Of a DNA stretch of 64,000 nucleotides, positions 12,395 through 24,807 are shown in pieces (position 1 is the first letter of the stretch; every line of letters begins with the position of its first letter). This DNA is from Annona cherimola (lineage: Eukaryota > Streptophyta > Magnoliopsida > Magnoliales > Annonaceae), in contig CM059972.1 in the NCBI GenBank assembly GCA_030490835.1, positions 52,433,563 through 52,497,562 of the forward strand, given 5' to 3'. Position numbers and translations under genes: made by a program. The notes under the pieces are model-generated. The model saw nothing but the letters and a program-made list of their open reading frames with translations. It did not search any database and had not been told where the DNA came from.

Positions 12395-13588
12395 CTATGC
12401 TAAGTCTAGGGTGAGCTTGGGATGTTTGAGATAAGTGAGACGCATGAGACATGGGAGTTTGAGGTTTAGGTGATTCAAGAGGGGCATGGAACTCCCCCTC
12501 AATTTGAGCTTCTCCTTCTTGTTCTTCTCCCTGTAGGTTAACACTCGTTCTTGCGTGGAGCTAGGCTTGCTTGAAAGCTTCAGTATCAATTTTCATACTT
12601 TGCAAGAGAGCCTTGTTAATCGCATTGGTTGGCTTCAACACCTCAAATGGTTCACCCTCTAAGTCAACTCCAAAGTGCTCCAATATCTTAGTAATCCAGG
12701 TTCCATATGACAAGAATCCCCTGAGATTTTCTTTTCTCACAATTAGTGCATCAAGGAGTAGTCTTGGAAGTGAAATGTGACTTCGATTTACTAATTGCCA
12801 AATAACCATTGATTCATCGAGATTTACTTCCTACTTTTGGGAAGATGTAGTGGGCTAGTAGTAGCCTTATAACTCGTAGCTGAGGAGTCATATCCATGTA
12901 ATGTAGAAATTTGTGCTCATCTCCATACTTGTTGCTATTTGTCCGTTGATTGTATAGTATGGGAAAAGTTATTTCCTTAGGCAACCTATCTCAATCACGT
13001 GGCACTTGTATTATTCGACCTATTGCCCAGGCTACTTCTGCCTTGTCAGTTCCAAGTCTAATCTATGTGCCTTTGACATAGTTGAGAAATTATTTTGGAT
13101 CCAACAATAGTAGAATTTTCTGGTTAAATTAGGATATATCCTTTCATCTACCTTCAATAATATTGTCCATCTTTGAAAAATCTAATAGCTCTTCTATGCC
13201 AAACTCATACTCCTTTAGAAATTCAAAACCTATGATCTTTGATGGAAAAACTTTTCTTTCATAAAAATGACTGTAAAATCATAAATGTTGTCAGGGATTC
13301 ATGAAATATTCTTCCATCATTTTTCTAATTTAAGTCTTAGTTGTGCGTATTTCCCTCTTTCCTAATAGCCCTTCTTCTCCAGTAGATTCTAAAGTCTCAC
13401 TTTGAGGAATGGATGTGGAGGGATTACCTTTTCTAAAACGGACCCTAAGTCTTAGAGATGTTGTGGCCTGGTCTCAGGGAGGCTTCAAGGTTGTCCTTTG
13501 ACATCTTGGCATGTCCTCTCTTATATTGGAGCGGGATAACCTAGAAACTAGAAGCTTGGTAGACTTTGAAAATGATTTGGGTGCCATG
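12395..13588 (-). pseudogene. Gag-like 'putative plant transposon protein', broken
   Basis: The start codon at 13588 opens MAPKSFSKSTK. Further along, the translation contains GRIIQVPRD, NSNKYG, KFLHYMDMTPQLRVIRLLL, then SLPRLLLDALI and GVDLEGEPFEVLKPTNAIN (12620-12800). This is the plant domain usually annotated as 'putative plant transposon protein', found in non-autonomous retroelements. The function is not established. Several stops and frameshifts break it. It is a homologue of the plus-strand copy at 38196-42500. Both copies are followed by a Sirevirus-type polypurine tract and LTR, so the gene probably belongs to that element type. Upstream, at about 13670 on minus, TTTAAAATAGG could be a TATA box. 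Confidence 0.7.
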
Positions 13589-13689
13589 GGAGGAGATGTA
13601 ATTGATCATCAAAGGAAATTCGAGAAATGGAAAGGAATTGAAATATGGGAGTGAGTTTTTGTGGTTTTTTGTCGTTTAAGAGAGAAGTG

Positions 13690-14607
13690 TGACTCCCCTC
13701 CTATTTTAAACCATAGCAAATGTAGCTTAGAGCTTAGATGGATGAGATTAGGGTAACTAACTAAGCAAGGTGATTAAGTTAATCACCTAAGATTGCCGTG
13801 GTAATTAACCACTAAAGGACTAAAATGGGTTAGAAAGTGATGAGGTGGCATGTGAAATTAATACTAGTTTTCATTTTATTTTTGATGAGTTGCTATTAAA
13901 TTGATATCTTGTGATATACAAGGTAGGATGACTTGAAATTTTAAGAGAAAGCCTAAGTTGGCATGCTCTACATGATGATTGGTTTGGATCATGAAAATTA
14001 TGAATCAAAAGGGATGAAATGACTAGAGTTACAAGATATTTTATGAACTAAGTTCATTTTGCTAATATCTTAGCATACATTCATCATTTTGAGATGAATT
14101 TTTTTTATGAATGGTTAAGTTAATGAGTTCTACGATATGAATGGATGGGATTTCATGAAACCTTGTTTGGAAACCCAAAATGACATATGTTAAGTGTGAT
14201 TAATGAAGACCATTGACTTTTGATCATCAAAAGTGGATTTGCCATGCAAGGGTGGACTTTTGGTGGGCCACTTTTGAGGTGGAAAAATGAAGGGAATTTG
14301 GAACAAAGAAAAAGTCAACCAAATTAATGCTAAAGTTGACATTTGTAATTCCATTGGACATATGTCAAACAAGGATGCATTTAGGAGAGATTAAAGTCAA
14401 TCAAAAAGGTACAAAGTTTACTTTTGCAGCCTCCATCCAACATGTGTCAAGCTAGGGAATTTTGGGTAGATTTTTATTAAAACAAAAAATGAAAAAAATG
14501 GCAAGATAATGCAGCTACATATGGACGTGTACAACTAGGGATTAATCGGGTAGCCATCAAGTATAATCAACGGTTGAGATTGATGCAAATGGACGATCTA
14601 GATTAAT
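13690..14607 (+). mobile_element. Gypsy LTR family C, first segment (U3)
   Basis: AT-rich noncoding sequence whose reverse complement resembles the U3 of family-B LTRs (for example the CCATTCATATC...CATCTCAAA blocks). It continues after the solo LTR at 17504: TTAAT lies on both sides. The exact left end is uncertain, somewhere between about 13640 and 14000. Confidence 0.5.
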
Positions 14608-17503
14608 TGTGGCGCCCCGAACCGAGCGTCACAACCTTACTCAAAGATCTATTGATTGGTAAATGTGAATCAAGATTGTTGCCCTGATCACACGGCGGGT
14701 TTTTAATTGGATCTCGTCCAAATTTTTTTCTTTTTCTTTTATCCATCATCATTTCATGTCTTTGCATTCCACACCATTCATCATTCATAATGGACTTATC
14801 CATATCATCATAAATCATCAACTTCTCATATTATTCGTAACTTCATAAGTTCATACAACTTGTCTTTTTCGCCATATCCCATTAGGGCATCTATTCATAA
14901 AAAAATCTACTAACCTTTGTAGATTTCTCTTTTCCTTTAGCAACACATGTCCTTCATCTCTTGGCTTTTCCTACACCTGTCTAAGGTTAGGAAAACAAAA
15001 CATTAGTCAAAACTCAAAAAGCAAGCATTTTTATTTCATTTAAATGCATTCTTTTCCATTCGATAGAAGACACTTACCAAGTGATCAACTATCAAATGCG
15101 CAGAAATATTTTCATAAAAATCATTTCATAAACATTGGATGTGCAAATGCTTCCTTTCCATTCCTGACATAAACCTTCGTATGCGGGTACGCTAGCTTGG
15201 GAAACATCTCACATAGCATGGTCCATTACGCTGACTTCTCCGACTTGGCCTCGTCAAGGGGACCTCGTGTCCTTTACCCTGATTAGCCTACCTGGTCTCC
15301 TATATGCATGACTTTTGATTATCCCGGCATTATATACCTCTTACACCAGGTGACTTGTCATTCTCATGTAGAGAATTATTTGCACCATCCCTTAAAACAT
15401 CATTTCAAATCCATGCTTTCCTTTTCAATCCATGTATGAAAATGCAATGCATTCATTCACACATAACACTCCTTTGCCTCCACCTCTTGGGAGGACGCCA
15501 CCGGCACACAGCCCATACGACTCGGCAATAGTGAAGGGGGACCCTCTGATCCACTTTCTACCTCCATCAAAGCCTCTTCATTATGCATCATATATGTGCA
15601 CATGTTCATGAACATCACATGATATCAATATGTCGGCATGACTTTTCATAAAAACTCATAAACATTCATCATTTCAAAACATTATAGGAATGGCCACCCT
15701 TAGACACATTTCATAAATACTTGAGAATAAAATATATTTTCGAAAGGGTTTGCTTGCTTACCTTCTCAATTCGTGTCCTCAACCTTCTCCTTTCCTCTTC
15801 CTATACAAGGAAATTGGATATTTTATCCATCTATTTCATGTCTTAGATTTCTTTCCATATATGTTTTATGATCACATATTACCTCATTTTTATAGAGGTT
15901 ATCCCTTTATAAATACTTTGTCATTACCTCCTTATATGGATTTTTATCCATAAATCCTTAAAAATTAAATCCATACATCCTTATAAAAATAAATCTTAAT
16001 TTTTTCCAAAATCACACTGTTCACAGCGTGTTGGTTACTGTTCATAGGTTTCAAAAATTGACATTTTTTCCAGAAATAAAAAATACCATGACATAGCTTA
16101 TGTTTAGTATATCATGGAAAAATTCATGAATTTTGAATTTATCATCATTAACTTGTCCAATTAAATCCTTTTCTCCATATATTAAAATTCATCATAATTT
16201 CACTTAAACATAATCCTTAAATCATGAGATTAATATATCATCATTCTAACATCATAATTATCATACAAATTCGTCAAAAATCATCATTTAGCAATATTGG
16301 AGCATTATTTACTCATTTTATGCATGATTTTTCCGAATGCTTTATCCTTGCTCCAAATTTTCGATGTTTAGTCATAATTCCAATTTGGCATGGTAACTAC
16401 ACTTATTTAATCATACTTAGGCATCAGCTAAGCACATTATACCATAAATGACATCATGCACAAATTTGAGGAGGATCCACTTACCTTAAGTGAGCCAAAA
16501 TCTCCTTTCCTCCTCCCTTTCTCTCTCTTTCCTTCCTTTCTCTCCTCCTTTCTTGCTTAGAACGTGGATGGGGTGGGGAAATGAGCTTGCTCAAGTATTT
16601 TGAGCTTGGGATGAGTGTGAAATTCGTTCAAGGCACCCTCCCCTATTTATATCATTCCAAATTTCATGAAATTGCAATTTGCTCCCTTGAATTTTGGACT
16701 AAATTATAAATATATCATTTCCATGTTATTTCCAAGCAACTTCCCATTATCCTAGGTGGAAAATTGCTGGCCACAAGTTTCCATAGCTGATCCATCCATT
16801 AATTGCTTGATTTTCATCAAAAGACGTGATTAATCTCAACCGTTGATTATCCTTGATTGAGCTCATCTCAACCATTGAATTTTTGGCACTAATCCTCATG
16901 CTAGCTCACATTTTCCGATGGTGGACTTTGGGGGATTTTTGTATTTTTTTATTTCATTAAAATATCATATCTTAAGCTACTTTTTCAAAAAGTAAAAAGT
17001 AGAATTAATGGCTTGCTCTGAAAAAGTTAAGCCTCACTTACTTGCTCTCCAAGAAACACATTTTTCATGATATTTGGCTTAATCCAATCCATCCATCATA
17101 TTCGGCATAATATTTTAGTCATCCATACAAAATTTCACCTTAATCTGACTTCCAGATTGTAAGATATGAATTTTTCTATTCTCCTCAAAATCCATTAAAA
17201 TTCGAAAATCATAAAAAATCCAAAAGAAATCTCTACTCCTCTTTTGTCCTTTAGTGGGAAGCTTCCTTTTTTGTGTTTTATGATTAAGTTAATCAAAAGT
17301 GATTAACTTAACATATTCCTTAATCTCACATTTACTATTTATGTTTACTATTCATCCGAATTAACATTCCATAATTAGCTATTTAATCTTTCAATTCCAC
17401 ATATTGCAAAAATATCATTAATATATTTCATATAAATATCATTATATTACCCAGGGTTATAACCCTAGGGTTTCATACACGTTCCTAAAATTGGGGTTTC
17501 ACA
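14608..17503 (-). mobile_element. Solo LTR, family B, TSD TTAAT
   Basis: It runs from TGTGGCGCCCC to GGGGTTTCACA (2896 bp), with TTAAT at 14603-14607 and 17504-17508. No PBS or polypurine tract is attached, so this is a solo LTR left by recombination. The sense strand is minus: a TATA box (TATAAATAGGG on minus) lies at 16641-16651, followed downstream on minus by a pyrimidine-to-purine stretch. It interrupts the family-C LTR. No coding sequence is seen inside. Confidence 0.9.
16641..16651 (-). promoter_or_regulatory. TATA box of solo LTR B
   Basis: The minus strand reads TATAAATAGGG. The equivalent site occurs at 41573-41583 in the copy at 38887-42381 and, in plus orientation, at 17743 in LTR C. 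Confidence 0.55.
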
Positions 17504-17742
17504 TTAATGCAGCAAAACGTGATATGATAAATGTGGTTGAAAAAGAGACACATGTGTGGTCCTAAATTGGGCGGTAATAAAGTATGATGAGTGGTCGAAA
17601 ATTGGATAGCAAAAGGGACACATGGACGGCTAGAAATGGGCCAACAAGAAGGGTAATCAATGGCTCATATTTAGGCAGCAAATTCATGAAAAAATTCATT
17701 AAACCATGTTTTTAGGGGGCAAGTAAGATATGAAATGCAGTA

Positions 17743-17750
17743 ATATAAAT
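17743..17750 (+). promoter_or_regulatory. TATA box of LTR C
   Basis: TATAAATA precedes a purine-rich tract, matching the layout of family-B LTRs in the opposite orientation. Confidence 0.5.
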
Positions 17751-17802
17751 AGAAAAGGGGGTAGCGCATAGGACATTCCTACAGCAAGGAAGAAATAGGA
17801 AG

Positions 17803-17805
<3 letters not shown>

Positions 17806-17852
<47 letters not shown>
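17806..17852. repeat. (GA)n microsatellite
   Basis: A nearly pure GA dinucleotide run of about 45 bp just downstream of the LTR C TATA box, in what would be the 5' part of R. Confidence 0.95.
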
Positions 17853-17856
<4 letters not shown>

Positions 17857-20456
17857 AGAAGAGATGGGGTCTTAATCAAGTGATCTCAGCCATTAATGTT
17901 AATTATCCAGATTAATTATTATTTATTTTATATCTTGCTTTATAAATTAAGCAAAGATCAAGTGTGGAGACCTTGATGGATGATGAGATTAACAATTACA
18001 AAGGTTTATAAGTTAACTTATTTAAACCCATGTAGTGAATCTGGAACATAAACCCAAAATATAAAAGAAATATTAAATGAATGATTTTTAGTATGAAATT
18101 TTTTTTGCTAACTCATGATATTATCATTAAGGGACAAACCAAGTTTCAGCTAGAAACGCTAATCAGGATGTAAATTAAAAATTTGAGAAGATCAGCCTGA
18201 ACATGGTAGAACAGTTGTCAAGATCAGATACACTAATTGATTTTTAATAATTTGTATATAAGGAATTTTGATCTGAAAATTTTATATGATATAAAATACA
18301 TCTTATTCACTCAAATAAAATAAAAATAAATTTTGAGATGACATAAATAGGGGTAATAATTAACATGATGTGAACTGTCCCTAAACTCAAACTTCTATCT
18401 AGCAGAGTAAAAATACATAAATAAATATAAATACTTAATAGTTTGTGTTGAAAATATTTATTTTTGTAAATTCATGTAGTTATTGACGTATGATAGAAAT
18501 TTTAGACTTAAATACCTTGATTTAATTATAAATCAAAAAATACGGAAATCAGTGTGTCTGATTTCAGCAAATATGGACAGATTGAGGAATTATTAAAATG
18601 AAAGTTAAATTCTAGCTTTTTGGAATGGAATTTAGCTTGCAATAGAGATTAAACAAGTACTTTAAGTAATTAATCACTATATTACATGGCTATGTATATG
18701 TGATTGTTTAGAAGGTAGATTGGAGCTTTGGAAATCTTACTTGAACTTAGCTTGTTATAATTTCAAGTAAGTATCTCAAAATGAATAAGGAGATTAAATA
18801 CCCTAAATTAGGTTATTGATCCAAGGAAATGATTGACTATTAGAAAAATGGATATATGTGACATATGTGATAATGGTGTTCATCTCAAATGAAGAAATGA
18901 TTAAGGCAAACATGATATGAGTCACATATAGATTGAGATCATGCAAGGGTTAGGGACAAATGATATATGAATATGAATTAAATAAAAGGCAAGACATGCA
19001 AGTATATGATGATATGCAAGCATATAAGGTGATCATTTTCACTTGCCTAGGTGAAGGCAAGGAAAAGATCCAAGGGATGAGTGAACTTCCTATAAGTAAG
19101 CAAGTAAACTTTTGAAAATGTTGATTTCATTTCAAGTGTTGAAATATTTGGAAGGGCATTATACTGATGGTTCTAAGATTTGCTTGTAAGAAAGCAGCAT
19201 TTATGAAAATGATATTTATTATCAATTACCGAAATGAATGGTGAATTTCTCTATTGAAATTATATGTGCAGATAAACCCTTTAAAATCCTACTTCAAAAA
19301 GAATTTTTATGATAAGGAAGTTGATTTCCTTTATGACATGATGTTTGAAAGTAAGTAAAACTTTTTTAAAATGTTATGTTTCGAATATGAATATGTTTTG
19401 GGATTGCTTCATTACAAGCAAGCTTTTTTAATTGTTGAAGTGTTTAGAAATTATTTCATTTGAATATTTTAAGAAAAAGTTTATGAAAAGAAAGGTGATT
19501 TAAGAAAGTTTGATTTATGAAAAGAAAGTTTGATTTCTTTACGAAAATGGTATTTTCAAGCAAAGCATTTGAAAAAGGATGTTCTTGGAATGTTTGGAAT
19601 CTATTTCAATAGAAAAATGATTTGAAAATACTTTTTGCTGATGTTTCTAAACGAGTTTAAGGATGACCAAACTGATAAGTTGATTGCATTAAATGATTTG
19701 ATTTTTGTTTATTAATGGCGTTAAAAAAATATGCATGCTTTTCTTTATATATATATAAGAATGACAGGGATGCCGTATAAATGAAAAATATGATGCCGGA
19801 GTGGACTAATGGAAAAGATGCGTTGCATACCCTTTGCAAAGCCTAAAAATGGGAATAAAAATATTTGCAAGAAAAGCTTTTGAAAATTTTACTTTCTTTT
19901 CAAATATTAGTTTTAAAATTTGTTTACAAGTAAACAAGTAAAACTTTTGAAACTATCGATTTTTCTTAAAAATTGACATATTGTGAATTTCCTTGAATAT
20001 TAAAGTGTTTTGAAAACTATTTTATATTGACGATTTTAAAACCATTTAAGGGTGGTCATCCCAAATTTGTGATTTGAATATTATTCTACCAATTGTGTTC
20101 ATAATGAATATGCAAGCTCTTCATTATATGAGAATGACCAATTTATCATGTAATTGAGGTATATAATGCCAGGGTGGATGAAAGTCATGGACGGAAAGTT
20201 AGGAGGCTAGTTAGGGTAAGAAAAATAATGTTTTCATAGGTAGTTGTGCCCTTGAAATTCCAAAATTGGTATGCTCAGCTTTTTTTAGTAGAATGGTCAT
20301 GTTTCCATGGGTAGTTTGATCACTTGCTAAGTGTCATCTACCATAAGGCAAAGGTTTCACCCTGCTAACGTACCATCATATGATGAATTATGACATGAAT
20401 AGAAATAATGCGTTTGTATATTCATTGTTTATGAAATGACCTTGGCATAGAGTTGC

Positions 20457-20615
20457 CGAGCCTTTAGTTTTGAAAAAGGGTACAGAGTTGCCAAGCTTTC
20501 AGTTTTGAAAAAAGCACAAAGTTGCCAAGCATTCAGTTTTGAAAAAGGGCACAGAGTTGTCAAGCTTTTAGTTTTAAAAAAAGGTTACAGAGTTGCCAAG
20601 ATTTTAGTTTTGAGA
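20457..20615. repeat. ~39-bp tandem repeat in LTR C
   Basis: About four units of ACAGAGTTGCCAAGC followed by TTCAGTTTTGAAAAA. Units differ by substitutions and small indels. Confidence 0.85.
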
Positions 20616-20914
20616 GAAAAGACACAGGCAAATGTCTGTGAGATTTCAAGAGGACATAGACCGAGGTCTGTATGGTTTTAGGAAATCATGCTAGCACGTC
20701 GATGTGAATAAAATGATGTATGGTGCCCCAAAATGATGAATAGGTCCATCGTCGAGGCAGTCGTAAATGGACTGAGGCCCTCCTCTACATGTGGCCAAGT
20801 CGCTAAGGAAAGGCAGGAGGCCGGCGGCACGCTCCCTGAAATAGGAAAAGGTTTAAGGATAGCCGCAGAGCCCACGTGCTATCACATGAAAGGTTACTTT
20901 CCTATGGAAGGATG

Positions 20915-22440
20915 TGTTGGTCCCGAGTTAATAGCAATTACCCAAGAGGGGGAGGGGTGAATTGGGTATTTAAAAATTTACAACTTAAACAGAAACTTTA
21001 CCCCGGATTAATCTAGTCCCCTTTGTGAAGAAACAAAATGAGAGCAATAATGTAAAGAGCAGAAACAAAAATGAACACACAAAATTTTATAGTAGTTCGG
21101 GCAACCTCCCTACTCCACTCTTCCAAGCTCACACCCCTTGTGACTTGGGTTCCACTATGTATTCCGTGAATACAACTAGAGTCTCCACTCTCTTCTAGAT
21201 TCTAGCTCTATGGGGCATATACAACCAGAGCCTCTACTCTCTTCTAGATTCTAGCTCTAGGGGGCATCAACAATACATAGCACAAGTAGGTGGCGAGTTC
21301 CACTCCAATCACACACTACTTTGCTTACACTTGTTCTTAGCTACCCAAGCTAAAATAAGTTCAATACAACAATAAGAATAAAAGAAAGTTTCTACACGTT
21401 ACTGTTGTGTAGAGGCAGTTTGATGCAGAGAAGAACTTGTAGTGTAGGCGTAGAGATTCAGCAAGCAACTCTTGGCAGTTTGAAGCAAGGTTCTTCTTCT
21501 AAAAATTGGCTTGATCACTTGAAGCTCTTAAAGATGGGAGTTATGCTCACTTAATGAATTCTCAGCTATCCTCCTCATTCATATTGATTGCCTTTTATAA
21601 TTGTGGAGGGAATCCAAACATTTGGAAGTAGGTGGCGCGCATTTAATGTGCCAACGTTCGAAAATTTTCCGACCGTTGGGACCCAAGTCGCAGGTGGAGT
21701 CGACTTCGGGTGCGACTTCGCCTGTTCGCAACAACTTCAAGTTCCAGTCTGGGTCGACTTGGTCCTCGACTTGACCCAAGTCGCAGGTGGAGTCGACTTC
21801 GGGTGCGACTTCACCTCAACAGCTTGCTTGATGAACTTGAAATCCCTGGAATGCTTTGCTTGCTTGAGTTTCTTCATGTTTGGTTGTTCTTCCTTTAAGA
21901 CTCTTTATGTTTCTTTTATCTTAAACACATTTGACTCCATGTCTTGAGTCTTGAGTCTTTGAGTATTGGAGTGCATAAGAGAAATCCAAATGCATGATCT
22001 CGATTCTCCATGAGAAATATGAAGCTTTGCTTTGGTCTTCACTTGATCCTCATTTGATCTTCATTTTCTTTTGAATCTCTTGAATCTATCATCGAGTTAT
22101 CTTGATCTGCATGTTTCCGTATTGAAGTCGAATTCGGAGTCAACTTGATCTGCGACTTCACCCAAGTCGCATGTGGAGTCGACTTGGGATGCGACTTCGG
22201 CAGCCCTTGTTCTCGGTTTTAACTGTGGACAGAAATGACGCCTCCAAGTCGCTACTGGAGTCGACTTGGTCTGCGACTTCACCTCAAGTTGCAAGCGGAG
22301 TCGACTTGGGATGCGACTTCGGCACCTCTCATTCTTGATTTCAGCTCTGGAAGAAAATAGCGTCTTGAAGTCGCTGCTGGAGTTGACTTGGGGATCGACT
22401 TGCCCTAAGTCAATGCCTGAGTCAACTTGGAAATCGACTT
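20915..22440 (-). mobile_element. 3' LTR of the copia element, left segment
   Basis: Runs from TGTTGGTCCC to ...AAATCGACTT. Compared with the right LTR, the last ~137 bp are displaced to 24299-24435 by the nested solo LTR. A TATA box (minus TATAAAAGG) lies near 21593. It carries two copies of the ~50-bp unit and a shorter minisatellite than the right LTR. Confidence 0.9.
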
Positions 22441-24293
22441 TGTTGGTCCCTAGTTAAGGGCAGTTACCCAAGAGGGGAGGGGTGAAATGGGTATTTAAAA
22501 ATTTACAACTTAAACAGAAACTTTACCCCAGATTAATCTAGTCCCCTTTATAAAGAAACAGAATGGAAAGCAATATAGTGTAGAGAGCATAAATAAACAT
22601 CAACACACAGAATTTTATAGTGGTTCGGGCAACCTCCCTACTCTACTCTTCCAAGCTCACACCTCTTGTGACTTGGGTTCCACTATGTATTCCGTGAATA
22701 CAACTAGAGTCTCCACTCTCTTCTTGATTCTAGCTCTAGGGGGCATATACAACCACAGCATAAATAGGTGATGAGTTCCACTCCAATCACACACTACTTT
22801 GCTTACACTTGATCTTAGTTACCCAAACTAAATCAAGTTTAATACAACAAGAAATAAAAAAAGAAAGTTTCTACACGTTACTGTTGTGTAGACGCAGATT
22901 TGGCGCAGAGAAGAACTTGTAGTATAGGCTTAGAGATTCAGTAAGCAGCTCTTGGCAATTTGAAGCAAGGTTGTTCTTCTAAAAATTGGCTTGATCACTT
23001 GAAGCTCTTAAAGATGGGAGTTATGCTCACTTAATGAATTCTCAGCTACCCTCCTTGTTCATATTGAATGCCTTTTATAATCATGGAGGGAATCCGAACG
23101 TTTGGAGGTAGGTGGCGCGCATTTAATGCGCCAACGTTGGAAAATTTTCCAACCGTTGCGACCCAAGTCGTAGGTGGAGTCGACTTCGGGTGCGACTTCG
23201 CCCAAGTCGCAGATGGATTCGACTTCGGGTGCGACTTCGCCTGTTCGCAACTTCTTCAAGTTCCAGTCTGGGTCGACTTGGTACTCGACTTGACCCAAGT
23301 CGCAGGTGGAGTCGACTTCGGGTGCGACTTCGCCCAAGTCGCAGATGGAGTCGACTTCGGGTGCGACTTCGCCTGTTCGCAACTTCTTCAAGTTCCAGTC
23401 TGGGTCGACTTGGTACTCGACTTGACCCAAGTCGCAGGTGGAGTCGACTTCGGGTGCGACTTCACCTCGGCAGTTTTCTTGAACAACTTGAAATCCTTGG
23501 AATGCTTTGCTTGCTTGAGTTTCTTCATGTTTGGTTGTTCTTGCTTGATTTATATCTCTTTGGACCACTGTGTTGTCATTCTAGCTTGATGCCTTTTAGC
23601 TCCATGATTTGCAAACCTTGAGTCCTTGAGTCTTGAATCTTTTGTATTCATGAACAAGTCCAATATATTTTGATTAGAATAGTTGAATTCATGCATCTTA
23701 CTTTCTTTGGACTTGGATTAGTCTTCATATGTTCCAAGTAGAACATCGAAGTCGACTTGATCTTCAACTTGACTCAAGTTCTACCTTGAAATCGATCTAA
23801 TCCTTGATTTGGCTTTTGAAGTTTCTGCCCTGTTCAACTGAAGTCGATACTGGAGTCGACTTGGTCTGCGACTTCACCCAAGTTGCATGCGGAGTCGACT
23901 TCGTCTCCGACTTCGGCAGCTCTGCTCCTTGATTTCAACTCTGGACAGAAATGACGCCTCCAAGTCGCGACTGGAGTCGACTTGGTCTGCGACTTCACCT
24001 CAAGTCACAAGCGGAGTCGACTTGGGATGCGACTTCGGCACCTCTCATTCTCGATTTCAACTCTGGAAGGGAATGACGTCTTGAAGTCGCTTCTTGAGTC
24101 GACTTGGGGATCGACTTGGCCTAAGTCAAAGCCTGAGTCGACTTGGAAATCGACTTGACTTGTCATGCTTTATAATCTTCAAATTTATAACCTTAAGTCA
24201 TTTCCACAAACATGTTAGTAACCAAAACTTACTCAAATTGATTTGTTAATCATCAAAACATAGACTTGGCTTATTTTCCACATATTTCCAACA
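22441..24293 (-). mobile_element. Nested solo family-A LTR, TSD GACTT
   Basis: A complete LTR (TGTTGG...CCAACA, 1853 bp) with no internal domain. GACTT occurs at 22436-22440 and 24294-24298. The uninterrupted right LTR near 31335 reads AAATCGACTTGACTTGCC, exactly as predicted for the empty site. It is the longest family-A copy because its minisatellite is expanded (23160-23470) and it has a single ~50-bp unit. Confidence 0.95.
23160..23470. repeat. Expanded dyad minisatellite with higher-order unit
   Basis: Two near-identical copies of a ~117-bp higher-order unit (about 23164-23280 and 23298-23414), each with two AAGTCGCA...TGCGACTT units plus a CTGTTCGCAACTTCTTCAAG spacer. Both strands are open here for about 170 codons. 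This follows from the repeat and is not coding. Confidence 0.9.
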
Positions 24294-24298
24294 GACTT

Positions 24299-24435
24299 GA
24301 CTTGCCATGCTTTATATTCTTCAAATTTATAACCTTAAATCATTTTCACAAACATATTAGTAAACAAAACTTACTCAAATTGATTTGTTAATCATCAAAA
24401 CATAGACTTGGCTTATTTTCCACATATTTTCAACA
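24299..24435 (-). mobile_element. 3' LTR of the copia element, right segment
   Basis: Continues GACTTGCCATGC... to TTTTCAACA at 24435, completing the LTR interrupted at 22440. Confidence 0.9.
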
Positions 24436-24451
24436 ATCTCCCCCTTTTTGA
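24436..24451 (-). promoter_or_regulatory. Polypurine tract of the copia element
   Basis: Minus reads AAAAAGGGGGAGAT ending directly at TGTTG of the LTR; plus-strand DNA synthesis starts at such a site. Additional G-rich tracts on minus lie at 24651-24662 and 24740-24750, the multiple-tract pattern known for Sireviruses. 24452-24807 is otherwise 3' noncoding. Confidence 0.85.
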
Positions 24452-24807
24452 TGATTTGACAAAACTGATTTGAGTGTATACCTTTCAATGTCTTTGAAAC
24501 ATGCTAGTTTTGCATTTTGAAGTTTTATCATACTCATGCAAACAATCAAGTTAAAAACCTTCAAACAAAAAACTTAAAACCAGTCATAAAGATTTAGACT
24601 CAAATCCCGATCTCTTCTCAAAACCACTTAGACTCAAATCCCGATCTCTTCTTCCCCTTTTTGTCAATGTATCAAAAAAAATAGAGATAGAGTGGGTAAA
24701 ACTTTTTGAGAATGGTCGGGTTGCTCTCCCTGAACCTGTGCTCCCCCTCAGTTTGTGCTTTGCTAAGTTAATTCAAGCATTCCCATATCATTTCTAATTT
24801 TATAAAA

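Larger units (their letters stand above)
17504..20914 (+). mobile_element. Gypsy LTR family C, second segment
   Basis: This continues the LTR after the TTAAT duplication. It has a TATA box at 17743-17750, a (GA)n tract at 17806-17852, the conserved GC-rich block near 20745-20845 (reverse complement of GGGAGGGCGCCGC... of family B) and an imperfect hairpin near 20655. It is interrupted at 20915 by the copia element, with GGATG as target duplication. No coding sequence is seen. Confidence 0.65.

Noticed and set aside
23059..23621. Three overlapping long frames on both strands (143-173 codons) in the copia LTR
   Set aside because: They are produced by the GTCGACTTCGGGTGCGACTT minisatellite, which has no stops on either strand; the 'proteins' are simple repeats.
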